64,000 bases of DNA from positions 48,639 to 112,638 of the forward strand of contig NZ_KB911608.1 of NCBI RefSeq assembly GCF_000383615.1. Reading direction: 5' to 3'. A program made the position numbers and the translations under genes. The stretch is from Streptomyces canus 299MFChir4.1. Its GTDB lineage: Bacteria; Actinomycetota; Actinomycetes; Streptomycetales; Streptomycetaceae. Of the stretch, positions 1-9,221 are shown piece after piece. Positions within the stretch are counted from its first letter, which is position 1, and the number at the start of each line of letters is the position of its first letter. The notes beneath the pieces were generated by a model that made no database searches, was not told the origin of the DNA, and worked only from the letters and a program-made list of their open reading frames with translations.

Positions 1-164
1 TACTGCACCTGGTCGCCACCGATTCCCGCCCGGTCCAGGGCGGCCTTGATCGCGAAGCCGCCGAGGTCGGCTCCGGAGAAGGACTTCAGCGAGCCCAGCA
101 ACCGCCCCATGGGCGTTCGGGCGCCCGCGACGATCACCGAGGTCGTGCTGTTCGATCCAGACAT
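1..164 (-). CDS. Acetyl-CoA C-acetyltransferase (thiolase), N-terminal part
   Basis: Only the first ~54 codons lie in the window; the gene continues off the left edge. The product starts MSGSNSTTSVIVAGARTPMG, followed by the G-x-L-x-S-F and D-L-G motifs typical of biosynthetic or degradative thiolases, which condense or cleave acetoacetyl-CoA. The ATG follows an AAGGGGAT ribosome-binding site. It is divergent from the methylmalonyl-CoA epimerase gene, so both probably share the 148-base promoter region and serve acyl-CoA metabolism. Family is clear from the N-terminus; substrate range cannot be judged from this fragment. Confidence 0.88.
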   Translation of the reverse strand, partial: MSGSNSTTSVIVAGARTPMGRLLGSLKSFSGADLGGFAIKAALDRAGIGGDQVQ

Positions 165-312
165 GAGCTGCGATCCCCTTACCGGCTGCACTGCCGAGGA
201 GTGAACGAGGGTTTACTTCAAAGGTACTGAGTGGCACTCCGTGCCGTCATCGCCCCGTCGGTGTGATCGCGCGCACGTTGCGTAACCGTTTCGCGAGCGC
301 TGCACTGACTAC

Positions 313-753
313 ATGCTGACGCGAATCGACCACATCGGGATCGCCTGTTTCGACCTCGACAAGACCGTCGAGTTCTACCGGGCCACGTACGGCTTCGAGG
401 TGTTCCACTCCGAGGTCAACGAGGAGCAGGGCGTGCGCGAGGCCATGCTCAAGATCAACGAGACCTCCGACGGCGGCGCCTCCTACCTGCAGCTTCTGGA
501 GCCGACCCGCCCCGACTCGACCGTCGCCAAGTGGCTGGACAAGAACGGCGAGGGCGTCCACCACATCGCTTTCGGTACGGCGGACGTCGACCAGGACGCC
601 GCGGACATCAAGGACAAGGGCGTACGCGTCCTGTACGAGGAGCCGCGACGCGGCTCCATGGGGTCACGGATCACCTTCCTGCACCCGAAGGATTGTCATG
701 GCGTACTGACAGAACTGGTCACTTCGGCGCCTGTTGAGTCACCTGAGCACTGA
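313..753 (+). CDS. mce: Methylmalonyl-CoA epimerase
   Basis: A 146-residue single-domain VOC-fold enzyme that interconverts (2R)- and (2S)-methylmalonyl-CoA, linking propionyl-CoA to the B12-dependent mutase. The N-terminal RIDHIGIA motif gives metal ligand H7; Q60 (SYLQLLEP), H83/H84 (GVHHIAF) and E134 (LTELV) are in the places expected for the other ligands. Length is the family norm. No clear Shine-Dalgarno precedes the ATG, so the message may be leaderless. In streptomycetes this pathway also supplies methylmalonyl-CoA for polyketides and branched lipids. A PduO-type cobalamin adenosyltransferase 19 kb away serves the same B12 metabolism. Confidence 0.93.
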   Translation: MLTRIDHIGIACFDLDKTVEFYRATYGFEVFHSEVNEEQGVREAMLKINETSDGGASYLQLLEPTRPDSTVAKWLDKNGEGVHHIAFGTADVDQDAADIKDKGVRVLYEEPRRGSMGSRITFLHPKDCHGVLTELVTSAPVESPEH

Positions 754-962
754 CCCTCGTACATATGGGCCGGTAGGGTTGGGGGCGGTCGCTCCCGGAA
801 GGGGGGTGGCCGCTTTCCGGGGTCCGGGTTTCGGGGGACGAGCGACGGGCAGCAGCCCATGCTCCGTCGTTGATCTGACACCATTCCCCGGGGGCCCCGT
901 TCGGCGGATGGACGGGGCTCGTTTGGAGAGACTTGCGACCAGGGGACGGATGGGACCGCGCA

Positions 963-3900
963 GTGCGGGGCTACGAACGCCAGGAGCGAGAGCCGGCGGC
1001 TGACGTCGACCACCTCTCTCGGTTCGAGGCCGAGATGGAGCGGCTGAAGACCGAGCGGGAAAAGGCGATCCAGCACGCCGACGACCTCGGCTACCAGGTC
1101 GAGGTGCTGCGCGCCAAGTTGCACGAGGCGCGGCGCACCCTCATGTCCCGGCCCGAATTCGGCGGCGGTGACATCGGCTACCAGGCCGAGCAGTTGCTGC
1201 GGAACGCGCAGATCCAGGCCGACCAGTTGCGCCAGGACGCCGAGCGCGAGCTGAGCCAGGTCCGCGCCCAGACCCAGCGCATCCTCCAGGAGCACGCCGA
1301 GCAGGCCGCGCGTCTGCAGGCGGAGCTGCACCAGGAGGCCGTCACCCGTCGCCAGCAGCTCGACCAGGAGCTGGCCGAGCGCCGGCAGACCGTCGAGTCG
1401 CACGTCAACGAGAACGTGGCGTGGGCCGAGCAGCTGCGCGCCCGCAGCGAGTCGCAGGCCCGACGGCTCCTGGAGGAGTCCCGCGCGGAGGCCGAGCAGG
1501 CCATGGCGGCCGCCCGTGCCGAGGCCGAGCGGGTCACCAACGAGGCTCGCCAGCGTCTGCAGAGCGAGGCCGAGGCGGCCCGCGCGGAGGCCGAGCAGCT
1601 GCTGCGCCGCGCCCGCGCGGACGCGGAGCGGCTCCTGGAGACCGCCTCCACGCAGGCCCAGGAGGCCACCGACCACGCCGAGCAGCTGCGCACGTCCACC
1701 GCGACCGAGTCGGACAGCGCCCGCCGCCAGGCCACCGAGCTGAGCCGGGCCGCCGAACAGCGGATGACGGAGGCCGAGGAGGCGCTGCGCAAGGCGCAGG
1801 CCGAGGCCGACAAGGTGCTCACCGAGGCGAAGTCGGCCGCCGAGAAGGCGCTCGCGAGCGCGGAGTCGGCCAATGAGCAGCGCACGCGTACGGCCAAGGA
1901 GCAGGTCGCCCGGCTGGTCACCGAGGCCAGCCAGGAGGCCGAGGCGACCAAGGAGGCCGCCGAGCAGATCGTCGCGGATGCCCGCGCCGAGGCCGAGAAG
2001 ATCGTCACCGAGGCCGCCGAGAAGGCCCGCACGCTCACCGCCGAGGAGAGCGCGACCCAGCTGTCCAAGGCGGCCAAGACCGCCGAGGACGTCCTCAACA
2101 AGGCGCAGGAGGACGCGCAGCGGACCACCAAGGCCGCTACCGAGGAGGCCGAGCGGATCCGCCGTGAGGCGGAGACCGAGGCGGACCGGCTGCGCGCCGA
2201 GGCGCACGACATCGCCGAGCAGCTCAAGGGCACGGCGAAGGACGACACCAAGGAGTACCGCGCCAAGACGGTCGAGCTGCAGGAGGAGGCCCGCCGGCTG
2301 CGCGGCGAGGCCGAGCAGCTGCGCTCCGACGCGGTCGCCGAGGGCGAGAAGATCCGCGCGGAGGCCCGCAAGGAGGCCGTCCAGCAGATCGAGGAGGCGG
2401 CCAAGACCGCCGAGGAGCTGCTCTCCAAGGCGAAGGCGGACGCCGACGAGCTGCGCCAGACCGCCACCACGGACAGCGAGAAGGTCCGCACCGAGGCCAT
2501 CGAGCGCGCCACCACGCTGCGCCGGCAGGCCGAGGACACCCTGGAGCGCACCCGCAACGAGGCCGAGCGGCAGCGCGCCGAGGCCGTCGCACTGTCCGAG
2601 GAGATCGCAGCCGCCGCCGAGCGGGCCGCGGACGAGCTGCGCGAGGAGACCGAGCGGGCCATAGAGGCACGCCGTGCCGAGGCCGCCGAGGAACTGACCC
2701 GGCTGCGCACCGAGGCCGAGGAGCGTCTCGCCACCGCCGAGCAGGCCCTGACCGAGGCCCGCGAGGAGGCCGCGCGGATCCGCCGCGAGGCCGCCGAGGA
2801 GACCGACCGGCTGCGCGGCGAGGCCGCCGAGCGGATCCGCACCCTCCAGCAGCAGGCCGAGGCCGAGGCCGACCGGCTGCGCACCGAGGCCGCGTCCGAC
2901 GCGTCCGCCTCCCGCGCCGAGGGCGAGGCCGTCGCCGTACGGCTGCGTTCCGAGGCCGCCGCCGAGGCGGAGCGTCTCAAGACCGAGGCCCAGGACACCG
3001 CGGACCGCGTCCGGGCGGAGGCGCAGACCGCCGCCGAGCGGATCGCCGCCGAGGCCTCCGAGACGCTGGCCGCCGCCCAGGAGGAGGCCAACCGGCGACG
3101 CCGCGAGGCCGAGGAGTACCTCGGCTCGGCCCGCCAGGAGGCCGACCAGGAGCGTGAGCGGGCCCGCGAGCAGAGCGAGGAGCTGCTGGCCTCGGCCCGT
3201 AACCGGGTCGAGGAGGCGCAGGCCGAGGCCGTACGGCTGGTCGAGGAGGCGGACCGGCGGGCCACCGAGATGGTGTCGGCCGCCGAGCAGCACGCCCAGC
3301 AGGTGCGGGACTCGGTCGCGGGGCTGCACGAGCAGGCGCAGGAGGAGATCACCGGGCTGCGCAGCGCCGCCGAGCACGTGGCGGAGCGCACCCGGCGCGA
3401 GGCCCAGGAGGAGGCCGACCGGGTCCGTTCGGACGCCTACTCCGAGCGGGAGCGGGCCAGCGAGGACGCGGCCCGGATCCGGCGCGAGGCCGCCGAGGAG
3501 ACGGACGCCGCCAAGTCCCTTGCCGAGCGCACCGTCTCGGACGCGATCGCGGAGGCGGAGCGGCTGCGTTCGGAGGCGTCCGAGCTCGCCCAGCGGGCCC
3601 GCACCGAGGCCTCGGACGCCATCGCCCAGGCCGACCAGGACGCCTCCCGTACCCGGGCGGACGCCCGCGAGGACGCCAACCGCATCCGTTCGGACGCGGC
3701 GCGGCAGGCCGACGCCCTCATCACCGAGGCGCGCAGCGAGGCCGAGCGGCTCACCGAGGAGACGATCACCGACACCGACCGGCTGCGGACGGAGACGGTC
3801 GCCGAGGCGGAGCGCGTGCGGGCCGAATCGGTCGCCCAGGCCGAGCAGTTGATCGGGGAGGCCAGCGGGGACGCGGAGCGGCTGCGGGCTGAGGCCGCCC

Positions 3901-4841
3901 AGACGGTCGGGCAGGCGCAGCAGCACGCGGAGCGGATCCGCAGCGAGGCCGAGCGGGTCAGGGCGGACGCGGCGGCCGCGGCCGAGGAACTGGTCAACTC
4001 CGCGCGCGCGGAGGCGGACCGCACCCTCGACGAGGCCCGCAAGGACGCCAACAAGCGGCGTTCCGAGGCGGCCGAGCAGGTCGACACGCTCATCACGGAG
4101 ACCGCCGCGGAGGCGGACAAGCTGCTCAACGAGGCGCAGCAGCAGGCGCAGAAGACCACCGCGGACGCGGAGGCGCAGGCCGACACCATGGTGGGCGCGG
4201 CCCGCCAGGAGGCCGACCGGCTGGTGTCCGAGGCCACGGTCGAGGGCAACGCGCGCGTGGAGAAGGCCCGTACGGACGCGGACGAGCTGCTCGTCGGCGC
4301 GCGCCGGGACGCCACCGCCATAAGGGAGCGCGCCGAGGAGTTGCGCGACCGGATCACGGGCGAGATCGAGGCGCTGCACGAGCGGGCCCGGCGTGAGGCC
4401 GCGGAGACCATGAAGTCGACCGGTGACCGCTGCGACGCGCTCATCAAGGCCGCGGAGGAGCAGCTCGGCAAGGCGCAGGCGAAGGCCAAGGAGCTGGTCT
4501 CGGAGGCCAATTCGGAGGCCGGCAAGGTGCGCATCGCCGCGGTCAAGAAGGCCGAGGGGCTCCTCAAGGAGGCCGAGCAGAAGAAGGCCACGCTGGTCCG
4601 GGAGGCCGAGGAGCTCAAGGCCGAGGCGATCCGCGAGGCGAAGCGCACGGTCGAGGAGGGCAAGCGCGAGCTGGAGGTCCTCGTCCGCCGCCGCGAGGAC
4701 ATCAACACCGAGATCTCCCGTGTCCAGGACGTCCTGGAGGCGTTGGAGTCGTTCGAGGCCCCGTCGGCGGGCAAGGACGGCGGCGTCAAGGCGGGCGCCA
4801 CGGTCGGCGCCCCTCGTTCGGGTAAGCCGTCGGACAGCTGA
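963..4841 (+). CDS. scy: Scy, giant coiled-coil polarity/tip-growth protein
   Basis: A 1292-residue protein that is almost entirely alpha-helical coiled coil, made of alternating A/E/R/Q-rich repeats such as EAERLRxEA, EEAxRIRREA and EADRLR. The N-terminus (RGYERQEREP, then DHLSRFEAEMERLKTEREKA) is the conserved Scy start, with DivIVA-like character. Scy is known to nucleate the polarisome with DivIVA and FilP and to mark new hyphal tips. I chose GTG at 963, matching the conserved Scy start; an in-frame TTG at 933 lies just after GGAGAG and is the alternative. The next gene is filP, in the same orientation. Repeat number may vary between strains because the DNA repeats are similar to each other. 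Confidence 0.93.
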   Translation: MRGYERQEREPAADVDHLSRFEAEMERLKTEREKAIQHADDLGYQVEVLRAKLHEARRTLMSRPEFGGGDIGYQAEQLLRNAQIQADQLRQDAERELSQVRAQTQRILQEHAEQAARLQAELHQEAVTRRQQLDQELAERRQTVESHVNENVAWAEQLRARSESQARRLLEESRAEAEQAMAAARAEAERVTNEARQRLQSEAEAARAEAEQLLRRARADAERLLETASTQAQEATDHAEQLRTSTATESDSARRQATELSRAAEQRMTEAEEALRKAQAEADKVLTEAKSAAEKALASAESANEQRTRTAKEQVARLVTEASQEAEATKEAAEQIVADARAEAEKIVTEAAEKARTLTAEESATQLSKAAKTAEDVLNKAQEDAQRTTKAATEEAERIRREAETEADRLRAEAHDIAEQLKGTAKDDTKEYRAKTVELQEEARRLRGEAEQLRSDAVAEGEKIRAEARKEAVQQIEEAAKTAEELLSKAKADADELRQTATTDSEKVRTEAIERATTLRRQAEDTLERTRNEAERQRAEAVALSEEIAAAAERAADELREETERAIEARRAEAAEELTRLRTEAEERLATAEQALTEAREEAARIRREAAEETDRLRGEAAERIRTLQQQAEAEADRLRTEAASDASASRAEGEAVAVRLRSEAAAEAERLKTEAQDTADRVRAEAQTAAERIAAEASETLAAAQEEANRRRREAEEYLGSARQEADQERERAREQSEELLASARNRVEEAQAEAVRLVEEADRRATEMVSAAEQHAQQVRDSVAGLHEQAQEEITGLRSAAEHVAERTRREAQEEADRVRSDAYSERERASEDAARIRREAAEETDAAKSLAERTVSDAIAEAERLRSEASELAQRARTEASDAIAQADQDASRTRADAREDANRIRSDAARQADALITEARSEAERLTEETITDTDRLRTETVAEAERVRAESVAQAEQLIGEASGDAERLRAEAAQTVGQAQQHAERIRSEAERVRADAAAAAEELVNSARAEADRTLDEARKDANKRRSEAAEQVDTLITETAAEADKLLNEAQQQAQKTTADAEAQADTMVGAARQEADRLVSEATVEGNARVEKARTDADELLVGARRDATAIRERAEELRDRITGEIEALHERARREAAETMKSTGDRCDALIKAAEEQLGKAQAKAKELVSEANSEAGKVRIAAVKKAEGLLKEAEQKKATLVREAEELKAEAIREAKRTVEEGKRELEVLVRRREDINTEISRVQDVLEALESFEAPSAGKDGGVKAGATVGAPRSGKPSDS

Positions 4842-5024
4842 CCGACTGGTCGGAATCCGGTGCCGTCTGGGGCCTTTGACCAAGTTTTTGGCAAGCCGTC
4901 CGAGGGTTAGCCACTCAAAAGGGGTGTCATTCTCCAGATCAAACACGTATCCGCTCGATGACACACCGCTTCGGCCCCTAGGATTCCCCCTATCACCTCA
5001 CCGGTCTCATTTGACAGGAACCCC

Positions 5025-5960
5025 ATGAGCGACACTTCCCCCTACGGCTTCGAGCTTGTGCGGCGTGGGTACGACCGCGCTCAGGTGGACGAACGGATCT
5101 CCAAGCTCGTCTCCGACCGTGACAGCGCTCTCTCCCGCATCACCGCCCTGGAAAAGCGCATCGAGGAGCTCCACCTCGAGACGCAGAACGCCCAGGCTCA
5201 GGTAAGCGACGCCGAGCCGTCGTACGCCGGCCTCGGCGCGCGTGTCGAGAAGATCCTCCGCCTCGCCGAGGAGGAGGCCAAGGACCTGCGCGACGAGGCC
5301 CGTCGCGCGGCCGAGCAGCACCGCGAACTCGCCGAGTCGGCGGCCCAGCAGGTCCGCAACGACGCAGAATCGTTCGCTGCGGAGCGCAAGTCCAAGGCCG
5401 AGGACGAGGGCGTCCGGATCGTCGAGAAGGCCAAGAGCGACGCGTCCCAGCTGCGTTCCGAGGCTCAGAAGGACGCGCAGTCCAAGCGTGAGGAGGCGGA
5501 CGCCCTCTTCGAGGAGACCCGCGCCAAGGCCGCGCAGGCCGCCGCCGACTTCGAGACGAACCTCGCCAAGCGCCGGGAGCAGTCCGAGCGCGATCTGGCC
5601 TCGCGTCAGCAGAAGGCGGAGAAGCGTCTCGCGGAGATCGAGCACCGCGCGGAGCAACTGCGCCTGGAGGCCGAGAAGCTGCGCACCGACGCCGAGCGCC
5701 GCGCCCGCCAGACGGTGGAGACCGCGCAGCGCCAGGCCGAGGACATCGTGGCCGACGCCAACGCCAAGGCCGACCGCATCCGTTCGGAATCCGAGCGTGA
5801 GCTCGCGGCTCTGACGAACCGTCGCGACTCGATCAACGCCCAGCTGACGAACGTCCGCGAGATGCTCGCCACGCTCACGGGCGCCGCGGTGGCCGCCGCC
5901 GGCACCCCGGCCGACGACGAGCCGATCTCCCGTGGGGTTCCGGCCCAGCAGTCCCGGTAA
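5025..5960 (+). CDS. filP: FilP, intermediate-filament-like coiled-coil protein
   Basis: A 311-residue coiled-coil protein. The N-terminus (MSDTSPYGFELVRRGYDRAQVDE) is a DivIVA-like membrane or polar targeting segment, followed by a continuous A/E/R/K-rich rod to about residue 285 and a short unstructured tail. FilP forms a filament network at hyphal tips, interacts with DivIVA and Scy, and gives the hypha stiffness. It lies 183 bases after scy with a possible -10 box (TAGGAT, 4979-4984), so it probably has its own promoter as well as any read-through. A strong terminator follows the gene. Confidence 0.94.
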   Translation: MSDTSPYGFELVRRGYDRAQVDERISKLVSDRDSALSRITALEKRIEELHLETQNAQAQVSDAEPSYAGLGARVEKILRLAEEEAKDLRDEARRAAEQHRELAESAAQQVRNDAESFAAERKSKAEDEGVRIVEKAKSDASQLRSEAQKDAQSKREEADALFEETRAKAAQAAADFETNLAKRREQSERDLASRQQKAEKRLAEIEHRAEQLRLEAEKLRTDAERRARQTVETAQRQAEDIVADANAKADRIRSESERELAALTNRRDSINAQLTNVREMLATLTGAAVAAAGTPADDEPISRGVPAQQSR

Positions 5961-5980
5961 CACCGCCTGACGGCATCAAG

Positions 5981-6016
5981 GGCCCGCACCTTCACCCCCG
6001 ACAGGTGCGGGCCTTT
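5981..6016 (+). terminator. Rho-independent terminator after filP
   Basis: Perfect 11-bp inverted repeat (GGCCCGCACCT / AGGTGCGGGCC) with an 11-base loop, followed by TTT. It starts 20 bases after the filP stop codon. Confidence 0.85.
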
Positions 6017-6150
6017 GGCGTGTCCGGGGGCACTGGTGCACCGGGGCCCCGTCCGAGTGACGTGATCTTGGCCCCTGCCTACTGCTTCCGGCCCTCTCCC
6101 CCGGGTGGCGCATTTTTGCCCTTCTGGTCGGTCTCCGTTTGCCCGCACGA

Positions 6151-6188
6151 TTGGCATCTGCCGAACCCGCCCCCTAGCGTGGTCCGCA
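6151..6188 (+). promoter_or_regulatory. Leaderless promoter of the first ABC exporter operon
   Basis: TTGGCA (6151-6156), 18-base spacer, TAGCGT (6175-6180), then only seven bases to the ATG at 6188. No Shine-Dalgarno is present. This spacing puts the transcription start at or next to the A of the ATG, so the mRNA is predicted to be leaderless. Inferred from sequence only. Confidence 0.6.
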
Positions 6189-7150
6189 TGATCGAGCTGG
6201 CGGGCCTGACGAAGCGGTACGGCGAGAAGGTGGCGGTCAACAACCTGACCTTCACCGTCAGACCGGGCATCGTCACGGGCTTCCTGGGTCCCAACGGCGC
6301 CGGCAAGTCGACCACCATGCGCATGATGCTCGGCCTGGACCGTCCCACCGCCGGGGACGTCCGCATCGACGGCAAGCACTACGACCAGCTCAAGGACCCG
6401 CTGACGTACATCGGCGCCCTGCTGGACGCCAAGGCCATGCACGGCGGGCGCAGCGCCTTCAACCACCTGCTGTGCCTCGCGCAGAGCAACGGCATCCCGA
6501 CGAAGCGGGTGCACGAGGTCCTCGACACGGTCGGTCTCACCGCCGTCGCGAAGAAGAAGGCCAAGGGGTTCTCGCTCGGTATGGGCCAGCGGCTCGGCAT
6601 CGCGGGCGCGTTGCTCGGCGATCCGCGGATCCTGATGTTCGACGAGCCGGTCAACGGGCTCGACCCCGAGGGCATCCACTGGATCCGCAACCTGATGAAG
6701 TCCCTTGCCGCGCAGGGCCGTACGGTCTTCGTCTCCTCGCATCTCATGAGCGAGATGGCGCTGACCGCCGACCACCTCGTCGTCATCGGCCAGGGGCGGC
6801 TGCTCGCCGACACCTCCATGGCCGACTTCATCGCGCAGAACTCGCGGTCCTACGTCCGCATCCGCACCCCGCAGCGCGAGCGGCTGCTGGACGTGCTGCA
6901 CGCGGCCGGGGTCACCGTCGTCGAGACCGGCAACGGCACGCTGGAGGTCGACGGCAGCAAGTCCGAGTACATCGGCGAGCTGGCCGCCCAGCACCAGCTC
7001 GTGCTGCATGAGCTGAGCCCCCAACAGGCCTCCCTGGAGGAGGCGTTCATGCAGCTGACCGCCGAGTCGGTCGAGTACCACGCCCACAGCGACACACCCG
7101 TCGAGGCACCGCGGCAGCAGCCGTGGGGCAACGACTGGAAGGGGAAGTGA
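6188..7150 (+). CDS. ABC transporter ATP-binding protein (exporter, pair 1)
   Basis: A 320-residue nucleotide-binding subunit. It has Walker A GPNGAGKST (about residue 34), a LGMGQRLG signature, Walker B LMFDEPVNGLDPEG and the switch histidine in SSHLMSEM. The C-terminal ~90 residues form the extra domain seen in ABC-2 type exporters of the BcrA/CcmA-like group. It should power the permease encoded three bases downstream. Substrate unknown. It is closely paralogous to the ATPase at 8037. The ATG is placed by a -10 box seven bases upstream, pointing to a leaderless transcript. Confidence 0.88.
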   Translation: MIELAGLTKRYGEKVAVNNLTFTVRPGIVTGFLGPNGAGKSTTMRMMLGLDRPTAGDVRIDGKHYDQLKDPLTYIGALLDAKAMHGGRSAFNHLLCLAQSNGIPTKRVHEVLDTVGLTAVAKKKAKGFSLGMGQRLGIAGALLGDPRILMFDEPVNGLDPEGIHWIRNLMKSLAAQGRTVFVSSHLMSEMALTADHLVVIGQGRLLADTSMADFIAQNSRSYVRIRTPQRERLLDVLHAAGVTVVETGNGTLEVDGSKSEYIGELAAQHQLVLHELSPQQASLEEAFMQLTAESVEYHAHSDTPVEAPRQQPWGNDWKGK

Positions 7151-7152
7151 CC

Positions 7153-7923
7153 ATGGCGGCGACCCAGGTCATCCGCTCCGAGTGGACCAAGATCCGGTCG
7201 GTGGCCTCCACGGTGTGGACGCTCTCCCTCGCCGTGGTCGTCACCATCGGGCTCGGCATCCTGATCTCGGCCCTGTCGAAGAACGAGTTCGACAACATGA
7301 GCCGGCAGGACAAGCTCTCCTTCGACCCGACGTTCATCAGCTTCGCCGGGATGAGCCTCGGGCAGCTCGCGATGATCGTGTTCGGGGTGCTCGTCGTCTC
7401 GAACGAGTACAGCACCGGCATGATCCGCACCTCGCTGGCCGCCGTTCCGCAGCGGGGCACCTTCCTGGCGAGCAAGATCGCGGTCGCCACCGGGCTCTCG
7501 CTGGCCGTCGGTCTCGTCACCAGCTTCGTCACCTTCTTCCTCGGGCAGGCGATGCTCGGCTCGCACAGGGCGGAGATCGGGGACACCGGGGTGCTGCGCG
7601 CGGTCATCGGCGGCGGCCTCTACATGACCCTCATCGCGATGTTCTCGATGGGCGTCGCCGCGATGCTGCGCTCGCCGATGCTGTCGCTGGGCATCCTGAT
7701 GCCGTTCTTCTTCCTGATCTCCAACATCCTGGGCAACGTCTCGGCGACGAAGAAGATCGGCCGGTTCCTGCCGGATCAGGCCGGCAGCAGGATCATGCAG
7801 GTGGTCACCCCGATCGACGACGACACTCCCTACGGCCCCTGGGGCGGGCTCGGGATCATGGCGCTGTGGGTGGCGGTGGCACTGATCGGCGCCTATGTCC
7901 TGTTGAAGAAGCGGGACGCGTGA
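7153..7923 (+). CDS. ABC-2 type transporter permease (pair 1)
   Basis: A 256-residue membrane protein with about six hydrophobic segments. The N-terminus has the TQVIRSEWTKIRSVASTVWT motif typical of streptomycete ABC-2 permeases, followed by the conserved NEYSTGMIRTSLAAVPQR element. It starts two bases after the stop of the ATPase gene, so the two are translationally coupled and form one exporter. The substrate is not identifiable. It is homologous to the permease at 9218. Confidence 0.85.
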   Translation: MAATQVIRSEWTKIRSVASTVWTLSLAVVVTIGLGILISALSKNEFDNMSRQDKLSFDPTFISFAGMSLGQLAMIVFGVLVVSNEYSTGMIRTSLAAVPQRGTFLASKIAVATGLSLAVGLVTSFVTFFLGQAMLGSHRAEIGDTGVLRAVIGGGLYMTLIAMFSMGVAAMLRSPMLSLGILMPFFFLISNILGNVSATKKIGRFLPDQAGSRIMQVVTPIDDDTPYGPWGGLGIMALWVAVALIGAYVLLKKRDA

Positions 7924-8036
7924 CGCGCAAGGCCCTTTGCTTTCATTTGAGCGGAACCGTCAGCGCCCCGATAAGCTCCTAACCCTTACGGGGGGCGTGC
8001 GCCCCGCTGTCCTGAACCTTGCGATGGGTGCGGAGC

Positions 8037-9221
8037 ATGATCGAGGCAGTCGGCCTGACCAAGCGCTACGGCGACAAGACCGCTGTGTACAACCTTTCCT
8101 TCCAGGTGCGTCCCGGCACCGTCACCGGCTTCCTGGGCCCCAACGGCTCGGGCAAGTCGACGACCATGCGGATGATCCTCGGCCTGGACAACCCCACGTC
8201 GGGGCAGGTGACGATCGGCGGCTACCCGTATCGCAGGCTGCCCAACGCGGCCCGGCAGGTCGGTGCGCTGATCGACGCCAAGGCCGTGCACGGCGGCCGG
8301 GCGGCCCGAAACCACCTGCTGTGCCTGGCCCAGCTGTCCGGCATCCCGGCCCGCCGGGTGGACGAGGTGCTGGGCGTGGTCGGCCTCCAGGACGTGGCCA
8401 GGAAGCGTTCCAAGGGCTTCTCGCTCGGCATGGGCCAGCGGCTCGGCATCGCGGCCGCGCTGCTCGGCGACCCCCAGGTGCTGCTCTTCGACGAGCCGGT
8501 CAACGGGCTCGACCCCGAGGGCATCCTGTGGGTGCGCAACCTGATGAAGGCGCTGGCGGCGGAGGGCCGCACGGTCTTCGTCTCCTCCCACCTGATGAGC
8601 GAGATGGCGCTGACCGCGGACCATCTCATCGTCATCGGTCGCGGGCAGCTGCTCGCCGACATGAGCATCCAGGACTTCATCGCCGCGAACTCCGCGGGCT
8701 TCGCGCGGGTGCGGACGCCCGACACCGAGCCCCAGCTGCGCGAGAAGCTGTCGGCCGCGATCACCGAGGCGGGCGGGCACGTCCTGCCGGAGCAGGACGG
8801 CGCGCTGCGCGTGACCGGGCTGCCCCTCCCCCGCATCAGCGACATCGCGCACGACACGGACGTACGCCTGTGGGAGCTGTCGCCGCACCAGGCCTCGCTG
8901 GAAGAGGCGTACATGCGGATGACGCAGGGCGCGGTGGACTACCGCTCGACCATCGACCAGAAGGCGGGGCTCATGCAGCCCCTCCCGCCCGGCGCGCAGC
9001 CGCCCATGCCGGTCCCGGGCCAGGGCCAGCCGGGCTGGTACGCCCCGCCGCCGCCCCAGCCGGGCGGGCAGCCGTTCGCAGGCCCGCAGGACCCGGCGCA
9101 GGCGGGCCCGTACGGCGCCCCCAACCCGTACGCGCAGCCGCCGGCGCAGCCCCCGGCCGCCGCGCCCGCCCCGCAGACATCCGCCCCCGCCACCCCGACC
9201 GAGCCCGAGGACGCCCGATGA
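8037..9221 (+). CDS. ABC transporter ATP-binding protein with Pro-rich tail (pair 2)
   Basis: A 394-residue ATPase paralogous to the one at 6188: same IEAVGLTKRYGDK start, Walker A GPNGSGKST, signature LGMGQRLG and Walker B LLFDEPVNGLDPEG. It differs by a C-terminal extension of about 80 residues rich in Pro, Gln and Ala (PPPPQPGG type), absent from its paralogue, which may be a cytosolic protein-interaction tail. It overlaps the next gene by four bases (ATGA). An in-frame TTG 18 bases upstream is a less likely start. Confidence 0.88.
   Translation: MIEAVGLTKRYGDKTAVYNLSFQVRPGTVTGFLGPNGSGKSTTMRMILGLDNPTSGQVTIGGYPYRRLPNAARQVGALIDAKAVHGGRAARNHLLCLAQLSGIPARRVDEVLGVVGLQDVARKRSKGFSLGMGQRLGIAAALLGDPQVLLFDEPVNGLDPEGILWVRNLMKALAAEGRTVFVSSHLMSEMALTADHLIVIGRGQLLADMSIQDFIAANSAGFARVRTPDTEPQLREKLSAAITEAGGHVLPEQDGALRVTGLPLPRISDIAHDTDVRLWELSPHQASLEEAYMRMTQGAVDYRSTIDQKAGLMQPLPPGAQPPMPVPGQGQPGWYAPPPPQPGGQPFAGPQDPAQAGPYGAPNPYAQPPAQPPAAAPAPQTSAPATPTEPEDAR

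Noticed and set aside
1021..4800. Regular short repeats in scy looking like a repeat array
   Set aside because: The repeats are coding heptad/hendecad units in frame, of varied sequence, without spacers; not CRISPR and not a mobile element.
696..4964. A 1422-codon leftward open frame opposite scy
   Set aside because: It is the antisense of a coiled-coil gene with extreme codon bias; the product is low-complexity Leu/Gly/Arg repeats with no family features, and scy on the other strand is a known protein.
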